This document shows, in pieces, positions 24,754 through 33,762 of a DNA stretch of 64,000 nt (its first letter is position 1; the number at the start of each line of letters is the position of its first letter). Source of the stretch: Pinirhizobacter soli (GTDB taxonomy: Bacteria > Pseudomonadota > Gammaproteobacteria > Xanthomonadales > Rhodanobacteraceae); contig NZ_JADZLQ010000003.1 in NCBI RefSeq assembly GCF_015905305.1, positions 614,201 to 678,200 of the forward strand, given 5' to 3'. A program made the translations under genes and the position numbers. The notes under the pieces were generated by a model, which worked only from the letters and a program-made list of their open reading frames with translations, was not told where the DNA came from and did not search any database.

Positions 24754-25050
24754 AATTCCCCCTGGTGACCGACGGCCATCCGGCCATCGCGCTTAACTAC
24801 TGTCGCCTAATTGCAGGATACTTGACAAGGAATCTGTGCGACGCGTCACAATACACTGTCCACGCGGACCGGTTAATGATCGTCAGGGATGTTGTTTTAA
24901 AAGGGGGCTGCCGCGCGCCAGGAATCACCAGACGCGCCGTGGACATTCAAGGGGACGGCTGAGGAAGGCCGTAGGTCATCAGGTTACTTGCGCTGCCCAT
25001 CAAGGGCAGCAATCCGTGACCGGATGGACGTGTAACAGGGGACATGGACC
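24754..25050. other. 297-bp divergent leader between tail-collar operon and autotransporter
   Basis: No gene. A TTGACA (24822-24827) has a CACAAT at 19 bp (24847-24852), a weak promoter candidate towards the autotransporter. Near the autotransporter start are two successive hairpins: GCTGCCC, ATCAA, GGGCAGC (24992-25010) and ATCCG, TGAC, CGGAT just after it. They would lie in the mRNA leader and could control translation. No known riboswitch pattern is recognisable. Confidence 0.4.
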
Positions 25051-28000
25051 ATGCAGTACTTCCCGTTGATGCAGCGCGTGCTTTCGCGTCTGGTCATAAC
25101 TTTCCGCGCGCCGCGCACCTGGGCTTTACTGATTTGCGCCATGTTGGCTTTGCCGACAGGCGCCCATGCCGCCGCCAGTTGCCTCGACTTCAACGTTCCT
25201 GATGCACATACGACGCCGTCGACTTCGCCGATGGCGCCCAATGGCACCATCGTGATCGACGCCACTGCTTGCGATAGCGACGGTTTCGGTCTGGGGGCTG
25301 TTTTTACAGCGCCCGCGCATGGACACGCATCGGTCGACAATTCAGCCGATACCGTCACGTACACCAATACCGGTGGCGGCTTCACCACGGACCACTTTGT
25401 CTTTACCGACTCTCAGAACAATCACATCAACGTGACTGTCAGTATTGGCGCGGACACGTCGCCGATTACCGTATCGCCGGCTAGCTTGCCGACACCGCAG
25501 TTCGCGGTGCCTTATAGCCAGTCGCTCAGCGCCACCGGCGGTTCGCCAACTTATTCATTTGTACAGACCAGTGGCGCCTTGCCGGCTGGCATGAGCTTTA
25601 GCGGCACCACCATTAGCGGAACCCCGACGCAGGCGGGCAGCTTTACCGTCGCCTTCCAGGTAACCGACAGCGCGACACCCACGGCTAACACGACCGCCAA
25701 GAGCTACACGTTTACCATCGCGGCACCCACGATCACGGTCCCGAATCCGCCGAACGCGGCGTTGAACTCCCCCTATAGCTTCACGCTAGCTGCCTCTGGC
25801 GGGACCGCGCCGTATACCTATTCCCTGGACGATGGCACCGTACTTCCCGCGGGCCTGAACCTCAGTTCCACTGGCTTGATCAGTGGCACGCCCACGGCAT
25901 TGGGTACGACGAATTTCATCGTCCGCGCGACTGACAGCAGCGCAGGTCCCGGAGGCCCGTATTTCACCCTGAACAATCTTTCGATCCAGGTGACGAACGC
26001 ACCGCCGACAGCCGGCCCGGTGTCAGCGACTGTTGCCTACGGAAGCTCCGCCAACCCAATCACGCTGAACATCACCGGCGCAACGGCGGCGTCAGTTGCA
26101 GTAGCCACGGCGGCCTCGCATGGCACGGCCACCGCTAGCGGCACCTCGATTACCTATACGCCCACGACCGGCTACGCAGGTCCGGATACGTTCACCTACA
26201 CCGCAACCAATGGTGCAGGCACCTCATCGCCGGGCACCGCGACTATTACGGTGAGCCCGCCAACCATTGCGTACGCGCCAACCAATCCGCCCAATGGCAC
26301 GGCTGGGGTGGCCTACAGCCAGTCGATGGCGAGCGCCAGCGGTGGCACTGCGCCTTATTCCTACACCATCGCATCGGGCGCCCTGCCTGCCGGACTGGCC
26401 TTGGCGGCCGACGGCACGCTGAGCGGTACACCGTCGGCCGCCGGTACTTTCACCTTCCAGGTGAAAGCCGCCGACAGTTCGACCGGTCCCGCGGCTCCGT
26501 TCTCCAAGACGACGGCGAATCTGTCGCTGACGATCGCGGCGCCGACTATTACCCTTGTGCCGGCAACGCTGCCGGGCGGCACTGTCAACGCAGCGTATAG
26601 CCAAACGGTTACTGCGTCGGGTGGTAATTCGCCATACACCTATGCAGTGACCACCGGCACGCTGCCAACGGGTATTACGCTATCGAGTGCCGGCGTACTG
26701 AGTGGAACAACGACACAGGCGGGCTCATTCCCCATCACGGTCACTGCAACCGATTCCACTACCGGAACGGGGCCATTCAGTAACTCCCGGTCCTACACGC
26801 TGACCATCGCCGGCCCGACCATCGCGATAGCACCGGCCAGCCTGCCCAATGGCACGGTGGGCACGGGTTATAACCAGACCCTGTCGGCGTCCGGCGGTAC
26901 CGCGCCGTACACCTTCTCCAACCCCTCGGCCAATCTGCCGGCCGGTTTGTCTCTGGGTGCGTCCGGCACGTTGTCGGGTACACCCACGACGGCGGGTGAT
27001 TACACTTTCTCCGTGATCGCAACCGACGCGCAGTCGTTCACCGGCAGCAGGAGCTACACGGTACATGTCGCCGCCATCGCGCCTGGTGCGCCCACTAGCG
27101 CCAATGCGACTGCGGGAGATGCACAAGCTTCGGTGGCCTTCGCCGCGCCTACGGATACCGGCGGCGCACCGATCACCGGCTATACGGTAACTTCCAGTCC
27201 TGGTAACAAGACCGGTACCGGTGCCGGCAGTCCGATCGTCGTGACCGGCCTGACCAACGGTACGGCCTACACCTTCACCGTGGTCGCGGCCAATATCGCC
27301 GGCCCGGGTCCGGCATCCGCGCCATCGAACAGCGTGACGCCGCAAGGTGGTCAGACGATCACGTTCGCCAATCCGGGCACGCAGAACTTCGGTACCTCGC
27401 CGACGCTGACCGCGACAGCCACCTCGAGCCTGCCGGTGACATTCAGTTCGACGACGGCCGGCGTATGCTCGATCACCAGCGGCGGCACATTGACCTTCGG
27501 CGCGGCCGGTACCTGCACCATAAAAGCCGACCAGGCCGGCAATGGCCAGTTCACTCCCGCGCCGACAGTGCAGCAATCATTCCAGGTCAATGCAGTGGTG
27601 CCTGGTGCGCCGGGCATCGGTACGGTCGTGGCCGGCGACAGGCAGGTCCAGGTAAACTTTTCGGCACCCGCCAGCCTTGGCGGCGACACGGGCACGATCA
27701 CCTATACGGCGACCTCCAGCCCCGGCGGCAATACAGGTACAAGTACTTCTGCAGGTTCCATCACGGTCGCCAACCTGACCAACGGTACGGCGTATACGTT
27801 CACCGTGACGGCGACCAATACGGCGGGCACGGGTTCACCCTCGGCGGCGTCCGCCAGTGTCACGCCGAAGGGCGTGCAGACGATCACCTTCAATCAACCC
27901 CCTGTAAACTTTGGCGCGGCGACGCAGTTGGGCGCCACGACGAACGCCGGCTTGCAGGTGTCCTACACCTCGATCACGCCCAGCGTCTGTACCGTTACCT

Positions 28001-30678
28001 CGACAGGTGCCTTGACGACGGCGTCGCCGGGCAATTGCACGATCGACGCAAACCAGGCCGGCGATGCCGCGTGGCTGGCCGCGCCGCAGGTCCAGCGGAC
28101 GTTCGCCGTCGTCGTGCCGGGTGGCGCAGTGACATTGAACACAACCCCGCTGCCCGTGGGTACCGGTGGCACGCCCTATTCGGCGACCTTCACCGCGACC
28201 GGCGGTGCCACGCCCTATACGTTTACGGAAACCGGCGCGCTGCCGACAGGCTTGACCATGACATCGGCGGGCACGATTTCCGGTACGCCGACCAGCGCGG
28301 GTACTTATCCGATTACGGTAAAGGTGACCGACGCGGCGACACAGACCGCGCAGCAAACTTTCCAGCTGACGATCAATGCACCCGGTATAGCGCTGGCACC
28401 GGCGACCTTGCCGCAGGGCAAGGTCGCCGTAGCCTATGCGTCGACCACGCTAACGGCTTCGGGTGGTTCGGCGCCGTATAGCTACGCGGTGACGGCAGGT
28501 GCATTGCCGGCCGGCCTGACGCTCAGTCCGGCGGGTGTGATCTCCGGTACGCCAACGGCGGCGGGTCCGTTCAATATCACGGTGACGGCAACCGACAAGT
28601 TCAACTTCCAGGGCACACAGGCGTACACGATTGCCGTTGACCAGCCCACGCCGATCGTCGTCAACCAGACCGCGAGCACCGGTGCGAATAGTCCGTTGAC
28701 GATCCCGGGCGTGATCCCAGCCGATACCGGCCCGATCACCAGCCTGACGATCACCCAGCAGCCCGCGCATGGCACCGCCACCGTCAGCGGTCTGAACATC
28801 ATCTACACGCCTACCCACGATTACTTCGGCAGCGATACGCTGAAGTACACCGCGACTGGTCCGGGCGGCACCTCGGCGCCGGCCACGGTAGTTATCACTG
28901 TGGCCGCCGGCGCGGTGCCGGTGCCAACGGCGCAGGGCGCGACCGTGCTGGCTGGCAAGTCGGTCACCATTCACGCTGCGGCGGGTGCCGCGAACGGTCC
29001 GTTCACTGCGGTGACCCTGGTCGGTACACCGGCTACAGGCACGGCCTCGGTGCAGGGTACCGATATCGTCTACACCGCCGATCCGAATGCGTCAGGCACG
29101 GTTGGCTTCGACTTCACGCTGAGCAACGCCTTCGGCGCGTCTGCGCCGGCGCACGTCACCGTGACCGTCAATGCCCGCCCGGTGGCGGCCAATCTGACGG
29201 CCAGCGTGATGGCAGGTTTGTCGGTGCAGGTGGACCTGACCACCACTGCGCGTGGTGGCCCATTCACCGCGGCCAAGCTGATGTCGATCAGCCCCGCCAA
29301 TGCCGGTTCGGCAACCGTGCAGTCCTCGGCCAATGGCGGCTACACGCTGTCATTCACCGCTGCGCCGACCTTCGGCGGCGTGGCGCAGGTCAGCTACACG
29401 CTGAGCAACGCCTTCGCTACCTCCGATCCGGGCAGCATAGCGATCACCGTGACGGCACGCAGCGATCCATCGAAGAACGCCGAAGTACTTGGCGTGCTCG
29501 ATGCACAGGCTGATTCGACGCGTCGCATGGCGCTTGGGCAGATCAACAACTTCCAGCATCGCCTGGAAGCCCTGCATAGCGGAAGCATCGGCGGGTTCAG
29601 TAACGGCGTGACTTTCAGTTCCGCCAGCAGCATGACCGTCAATGGCAGGCCCACCAATGGGATGTCCGCCAACGGCATGTCCACCAGCGACACGGCGTTT
29701 GAACACCGGATCAATGGTCCTTACGCTGGCGACGACCAGGGAAGTTCATTGTTCGGTTCGCCTGCAAGGCCGGGTTCAGACGACAACACGGGTAATGCCA
29801 TTGCCGGCAAGAGCGCAGCCACGGGTAATGCTTCCCCAGGAGGCTTGTCGGTGTGGACCGGCGGTGCGGTGAACTTCGGCAAGATGCAGCCCGGTAGCAG
29901 CGACGACGGCATCGACTTCACCACGTCGGGCCTGAGCATGGGCGCGGACAAGCAGGTGACGGAGAAGCTGGCGCTGGGTGCGGGCCTGGGCTACGGCCAC
30001 GACGTGTCCGACATCGGCCAGCACACCAGCCGCAGCACGGTGGATAGCTACAACGTAGCGATGTACGGAAGCTACCGCCCAACGGAGTCGGTATATGCCG
30101 ATGCCCTGGTCGGCTACCAGTGGCTGTCGTTCGATGCCCGCCGGTACGTCACCGACAATGGCAATACCGTGCACGGCAGCCGTGACGGCAAGCAGTGGTT
30201 CGCCTCGTTCTCGATGGGCTACCAGCACAGCACCGAAGGCACGATGCTCACCCCGTATGGACGCCTGGACATTGCCCGGGCGAACCTTGAGGGCTACACC
30301 GAAACGGGCGACGCGATCTATTCGCTGAAGTACCAGGGCCAGGACGTGAACACGTCCACGGCTACGGTAGGCGTGCTGGCGCAGTGGACGGCCAAGCGCG
30401 ACTACGGCACCTGGGCACCGCAGCTTCGCGCCGAGTTCGGCCACGACCTGCAAGGCTCCAGCCAGGCGTCGATGCGTTACGCGGATCTGCTTAATGGCCC
30501 GTCCTACCAGGCCACCCTGCAGAGCCAGTCACGCAACCACACCATGCTGGGTGCAGGCGTGGCCTTGCAGACACTGCATGGCTGGATGCTGCGCTTCGAG
30601 TATCAGAACTACCTGGACAATACGAGCCGGGATAACCAGTCGATTTTGCTGGGGATCGAGAAGAAGTTCGGGCCGTAA
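25051..30678 (+). CDS. giant autotransporter with Ig-like and fibronectin-III repeats
   Basis: An 1875-residue surface protein. A signal peptide (about 1-41, ending GAHAA) is followed by many putative-Ig (He_PIG-type) repeats, recognisable by the recurring YSQT(V/L)xASGGxxPY, GxLPxGLxLxxxGxxSGTP and xAGxFxxTVxATD pattern. Two fibronectin-III-like units lie near residues 675-770 and 850-945, then more Ig/cadherin-like units with ATVTYTP-type strands. A helical linker follows (about 1475-1560, with an Asn-Gly-Met-Ser repeat). From about residue 1598 a beta-barrel autotransporter domain (LSVWTGGAVNFG to the end) should anchor it in the outer membrane. It ends Lys-Lys-Phe-Gly-Pro rather than in the usual terminal Phe. 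Likely an adhesin; no protease or other enzyme motif is seen. Confidence 0.87.
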   Translation: MQYFPLMQRVLSRLVITFRAPRTWALLICAMLALPTGAHAAASCLDFNVPDAHTTPSTSPMAPNGTIVIDATACDSDGFGLGAVFTAPAHGHASVDNSADTVTYTNTGGGFTTDHFVFTDSQNNHINVTVSIGADTSPITVSPASLPTPQFAVPYSQSLSATGGSPTYSFVQTSGALPAGMSFSGTTISGTPTQAGSFTVAFQVTDSATPTANTTAKSYTFTIAAPTITVPNPPNAALNSPYSFTLAASGGTAPYTYSLDDGTVLPAGLNLSSTGLISGTPTALGTTNFIVRATDSSAGPGGPYFTLNNLSIQVTNAPPTAGPVSATVAYGSSANPITLNITGATAASVAVATAASHGTATASGTSITYTPTTGYAGPDTFTYTATNGAGTSSPGTATITVSPPTIAYAPTNPPNGTAGVAYSQSMASASGGTAPYSYTIASGALPAGLALAADGTLSGTPSAAGTFTFQVKAADSSTGPAAPFSKTTANLSLTIAAPTITLVPATLPGGTVNAAYSQTVTASGGNSPYTYAVTTGTLPTGITLSSAGVLSGTTTQAGSFPITVTATDSTTGTGPFSNSRSYTLTIAGPTIAIAPASLPNGTVGTGYNQTLSASGGTAPYTFSNPSANLPAGLSLGASGTLSGTPTTAGDYTFSVIATDAQSFTGSRSYTVHVAAIAPGAPTSANATAGDAQASVAFAAPTDTGGAPITGYTVTSSPGNKTGTGAGSPIVVTGLTNGTAYTFTVVAANIAGPGPASAPSNSVTPQGGQTITFANPGTQNFGTSPTLTATATSSLPVTFSSTTAGVCSITSGGTLTFGAAGTCTIKADQAGNGQFTPAPTVQQSFQVNAVVPGAPGIGTVVAGDRQVQVNFSAPASLGGDTGTITYTATSSPGGNTGTSTSAGSITVANLTNGTAYTFTVTATNTAGTGSPSAASASVTPKGVQTITFNQPPVNFGAATQLGATTNAGLQVSYTSITPSVCTVTSTGALTTASPGNCTIDANQAGDAAWLAAPQVQRTFAVVVPGGAVTLNTTPLPVGTGGTPYSATFTATGGATPYTFTETGALPTGLTMTSAGTISGTPTSAGTYPITVKVTDAATQTAQQTFQLTINAPGIALAPATLPQGKVAVAYASTTLTASGGSAPYSYAVTAGALPAGLTLSPAGVISGTPTAAGPFNITVTATDKFNFQGTQAYTIAVDQPTPIVVNQTASTGANSPLTIPGVIPADTGPITSLTITQQPAHGTATVSGLNIIYTPTHDYFGSDTLKYTATGPGGTSAPATVVITVAAGAVPVPTAQGATVLAGKSVTIHAAAGAANGPFTAVTLVGTPATGTASVQGTDIVYTADPNASGTVGFDFTLSNAFGASAPAHVTVTVNARPVAANLTASVMAGLSVQVDLTTTARGGPFTAAKLMSISPANAGSATVQSSANGGYTLSFTAAPTFGGVAQVSYTLSNAFATSDPGSIAITVTARSDPSKNAEVLGVLDAQADSTRRMALGQINNFQHRLEALHSGSIGGFSNGVTFSSASSMTVNGRPTNGMSANGMSTSDTAFEHRINGPYAGDDQGSSLFGSPARPGSDDNTGNAIAGKSAATGNASPGGLSVWTGGAVNFGKMQPGSSDDGIDFTTSGLSMGADKQVTEKLALGAGLGYGHDVSDIGQHTSRSTVDSYNVAMYGSYRPTESVYADALVGYQWLSFDARRYVTDNGNTVHGSRDGKQWFASFSMGYQHSTEGTMLTPYGRLDIARANLEGYTETGDAIYSLKYQGQDVNTSTATVGVLAQWTAKRDYGTWAPQLRAEFGHDLQGSSQASMRYADLLNGPSYQATLQSQSRNHTMLGAGVALQTLHGWMLRFEYQNYLDNTSRDNQSILLGIEKKFGP

Positions 30679-30692
30679 GGAACGATGGAAGT

Positions 30693-30719
30693 GCTCGTCC
30701 GATTCGATATCGGACGAGC
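30693..30719. terminator. bidirectional terminator hairpin
   Basis: GCTCGTCCGAT, loop TCGAT, ATCGGACGAGC: a perfect 11-bp stem 14 bp after the autotransporter stop and 25 bp after the stop of the convergent hydrolase. Without a T-run on either side, but well placed between convergent genes. Confidence 0.7.
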
Positions 30720-30744
30720 GCGGCTGCAACCGCTAGAAATCGCT

Positions 30745-31467
30745 TCAGGTGATCGGTTGTGTGTGGGCGATGGCATCGACAAATTCGCTTATCACCTGAG
30801 CCGCCTTCCCTGGTGCCGCCTGCAGCAAGAGATGCGGCGCGTCGACTTCGACGACTTTCATTCCGGATTGGATGCTTTTGACCAAGTTGACTGCTGCAGT
30901 CGGGACCACGGCGTCTTCGCCTGCGCGCAAGTAAAGAACGGGTACGTCTATGGCGGCTAGTTCTTCTGTGGCGTCCACGCTGAGCACAGATTTTAATCGT
31001 GCTCGTAGCGTTTCCGGCGTTACCTTGATAACGGCCTCTAGGAACATTTCACGCAAGGCTCGTGTGGAAAACCGGCCGAGCAAGGCGCCGCTGACACTGC
31101 GGATAAAGAACGCCCCGGCAGGCAGTACACCAATGAGAAAACCCAATGAGCGAAGCCTGGGGCGCGGGTTACGCGCGAACGTGCAGCACAGAATCAGCCC
31201 CATCAAACCTTGCGGATGGGATGCGGCGACAGAGATGGCGATCGGCCCAGAGAACGACTCTCCGAGAATTACGAAAGGGCCATCCGCCGGAAGGGCTGAT
31301 CTGACGATTGACTCGAGATCCGAATAGCCCAAGGGTTCGGAGCAGGGATATGTAACGACTTTAACGAGGAATTTGTCCTCCAGCGCCACCATGAAAGGCT
31401 GGAACAGGTCGCCTGTTCCATCCATCCCTGGCAGGAGGACTAGGGTGATCTTCGCGCTTTGATTCAT
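30745..31467 (-). CDS. alpha/beta hydrolase
   Basis: A 240-residue enzyme with the alpha/beta hydrolase fold: an oxyanion strand LVLLPGMDGTGDLF (9-22), the nucleophile elbow GESFSG (Ser71), an acid in LRAGEDAVVP and the final His in DAPHLLLQ. The small size and PGMDGTG start resemble a group of uncharacterised esterases. The Met at 31467 was taken as start. The gene stands alone, divergent from the S41 peptidase gene; substrate unknown. Confidence 0.85.
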   Translation of the reverse strand: MNQSAKITLVLLPGMDGTGDLFQPFMVALEDKFLVKVVTYPCSEPLGYSDLESIVRSALPADGPFVILGESFSGPIAISVAASHPQGLMGLILCCTFARNPRPRLRSLGFLIGVLPAGAFFIRSVSGALLGRFSTRALREMFLEAVIKVTPETLRARLKSVLSVDATEELAAIDVPVLYLRAGEDAVVPTAAVNLVKSIQSGMKVVEVDAPHLLLQAAPGKAAQVISEFVDAIAHTQPIT

Positions 31468-31616
31468 CTGATCTTTTGTCGCGAAACGACGAGGTCGGCC
31501 TGAGCATGCCGGCTGACGGTCTCTCCGGCAATGTCTACGCTTTATCGTAAGAAGTTGCCAGATTTTGGCCTGCGACTTTTTTGTACACTTGGTGCCCCAG
31601 GGAAGGAATATATGCC

Positions 31617-33431
31617 GTGCAGCGATTTCGCCTCTGTCTAGTGATCGTTGCGTTGGGATACCTGTCCGGCTGTGCCCCAACGCGATCTTCCCAGCCAACC
31701 ACTAGCAGTGCCGACGTCGCTGCGTTCTCTCGGCTGTATGGCGTGGTCCGGTATTTCTATCCCGGCGATGCAGTGCAGGGGCTGGCATGGAACCAGTTTG
31801 TGGTGCAGGGTGTGGCGCGGGTTCGCGATGCCCATGACAGCAACGCCTTGGCCGCGGGTTTGCGTACCCTGTTCGATCCGGTGACCAAGGGTATTGTCAT
31901 TCTGCCGATGAACGCGTCGTTCCCGGCTTCGAGGCCGTTAGCTAGTGGCCAGGCGCAGGTTTACTGGCAGCGGATAGGGTATGCGCAAGGCGTCAACGGC
32001 GCGGCGCTCTACCAGGCCAAGCGGGTAGGGCGGCCGGGAGTATTCGTCAAGAAGATCCCCGAACCGGGCATTAGTATTGACCGCCAGCGTGACGAAAGTG
32101 CGCACCTCCTGCAGGAGGAGACCAAGCTTTTTGATGCCAAGCCGCCAGCTGAGCCCTTCGTGGAGTTTCCTCTGGGTGCCGGCCTTAAGGCGCGTGTGCC
32201 GATCGTCCTGACCGACGACGACGCCAAGGCAACGCCAGCACAACAGCAGGCGGCGATGGCGCTTTCGGCCAATCCGTCGAGTTTTAACGACAACCCGCTC
32301 ACGCTCGACGAGCGCCTGGCCGATATGGTCGTGGCCTGGAATGTCTACCGGAACTTCTATCCCTATTGGCAAGAGGTGGGCGTTGACTGGGACGCCCAGC
32401 TGGAGCCGCTGCTGGCTTCTATCGATGGTGCGGCCACGCGGGAGCGGCAACGCAACAGCCTTCGCCACCTGGTTTCCCTTGTACGGGACGGTCACGGTGC
32501 GGTCTACGATTCGCATCTTACGATCGGTCATATTGCGGTGCAGGTTGAGCCCATCGACGACGGCTTGGTCGTGACGGCAAGTGCAAATCCGTTGGCGTCG
32601 ATTGGCGATCGGATCGTGTCCGTCGATGGCGTTGACCTCAAGGTGTGGGCGGCGAAGGAGCTGACGCAGGTGTCTGGATCGCCGCAGTACCAACGCTGGC
32701 AGTTGGCGCATGCCATCGGGGGTGGCCCGGTCGGTACTTCAATCTCGTTGGGACTAGAGCGCGACGGCAGCAGGCATGATGTAACCTTTGCTTATGAGAA
32801 GCAGGCCTCGCAGCCTGAGCCCCCGCGGCCCGAGGCGATTTCCGAGCTCAAAGACGGCATCTGGTATCTGGATATCACGCGGGCGTCTGAGCAGGCATTC
32901 AATTCCCATATGGATCAGCTTAGCCACGCCCGTGTCGTGGTCGTCGATCTTCGAGGCTATCCGAAGGGCAAGATTGGTCTGACTTTGCTGCAGCATCTGG
33001 TCGCCCAGCCCGAGCACACGCAGTGGATGCATTTGCCCAAGTACGACTCGCCGTTCGACAAACCGATCGGTTACATCGATTCAGGCTGGGGCCTGGCGCC
33101 CGTGGCGCCGCGGATCACGGGAAAGATCATCGTGCTGACCAACGGCTCGGCAATCAGCTACGCCGAATCCGTACTGGGCTACCTGAACGATCTGCATCTT
33201 GCCACCATTGTCGGCGCCCCCAGCGCCGGTACGAATGGCGACATCCAGATGTTCACCACGCCATCCGGCTACAACGTGGTCTTCACCGGCTTGCGCGTGA
33301 CGCGGCATGATGGCGTCGCGCCCTACCATCTGCGTGGAGTGACGCCGGATGTGGCAGTTAGTCCTGGGTTGGAGGATATACGGGCGGGCCGCGACGTCGT
33401 CCTGGAAAAAGCGCTGCAGGTTGCGAACTGA
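31617..33431 (+). CDS. S41-family peptidase-like lipoprotein
   Basis: A 604-residue lipoprotein: GTG start with GGAAGGA 9 bases upstream, signal peptide and LSGC lipobox (Cys at about residue 20). Central Ig/PDZ-like regions (GDRIVSVDGVDLKVW near residue 335) are followed by a C-terminal tail-specific protease domain with DITRASEQAF, VVVDLRGYPKG, the serine segment LTNGSAISYAES and GAPSAGTNGD. A general-base Lys at the usual place is not obvious, so activity should not be assumed. It resembles periplasmic C-terminal processing or interphotoreceptor-retinoid-binding-like peptidases. Confidence 0.8.
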   Translation: MQRFRLCLVIVALGYLSGCAPTRSSQPTTSSADVAAFSRLYGVVRYFYPGDAVQGLAWNQFVVQGVARVRDAHDSNALAAGLRTLFDPVTKGIVILPMNASFPASRPLASGQAQVYWQRIGYAQGVNGAALYQAKRVGRPGVFVKKIPEPGISIDRQRDESAHLLQEETKLFDAKPPAEPFVEFPLGAGLKARVPIVLTDDDAKATPAQQQAAMALSANPSSFNDNPLTLDERLADMVVAWNVYRNFYPYWQEVGVDWDAQLEPLLASIDGAATRERQRNSLRHLVSLVRDGHGAVYDSHLTIGHIAVQVEPIDDGLVVTASANPLASIGDRIVSVDGVDLKVWAAKELTQVSGSPQYQRWQLAHAIGGGPVGTSISLGLERDGSRHDVTFAYEKQASQPEPPRPEAISELKDGIWYLDITRASEQAFNSHMDQLSHARVVVVDLRGYPKGKIGLTLLQHLVAQPEHTQWMHLPKYDSPFDKPIGYIDSGWGLAPVAPRITGKIIVLTNGSAISYAESVLGYLNDLHLATIVGAPSAGTNGDIQMFTTPSGYNVVFTGLRVTRHDGVAPYHLRGVTPDVAVSPGLEDIRAGRDVVLEKALQVAN

Positions 33432-33762
33432 GTACATCCCGACGGAAGGCGGAGAACCGATAGGGTCGCAAGCCTCACCGTGCGACTGAATATAAACTGC
33501 AGCGATAGCTGCGGTCGCTGTCTCACCAACGCTGGGAACTGCGAAGAGGTCGTCACATCGGATTGCTTAGCAGTTCGCAAAAGTACGCTGAACGTCGTCT
33601 TTGACGCGTTCGGATAGATACTTTGATCGATCCACGTGCTACATCGTATGAGCGGCTCATCCAAGGGCCGCTGTTTCATCGACGCACAAGTCGATGAGTT
33701 ACACGTCATCCACGCCTTCATAACCCGACCGCGTTTCGCGGGCGAAGGGGAGTTGCGTCCCA
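33432..33762. other. 331-bp intergenic stretch
   Basis: No gene seen. A small hairpin (ACTGCAGC, GATA, GCTGCGGT; 33496-33515) 65 bp after the peptidase stop could end that transcript. The 3' half should hold the promoter of the esterase-like gene, but no convincing -35/-10 pair stands out. Confidence 0.4.

Noticed and set aside
24754..25050. c-di-GMP riboswitch before the autotransporter
   Set aside because: The conserved GEMM motif elements cannot be found; only simple hairpins are present.
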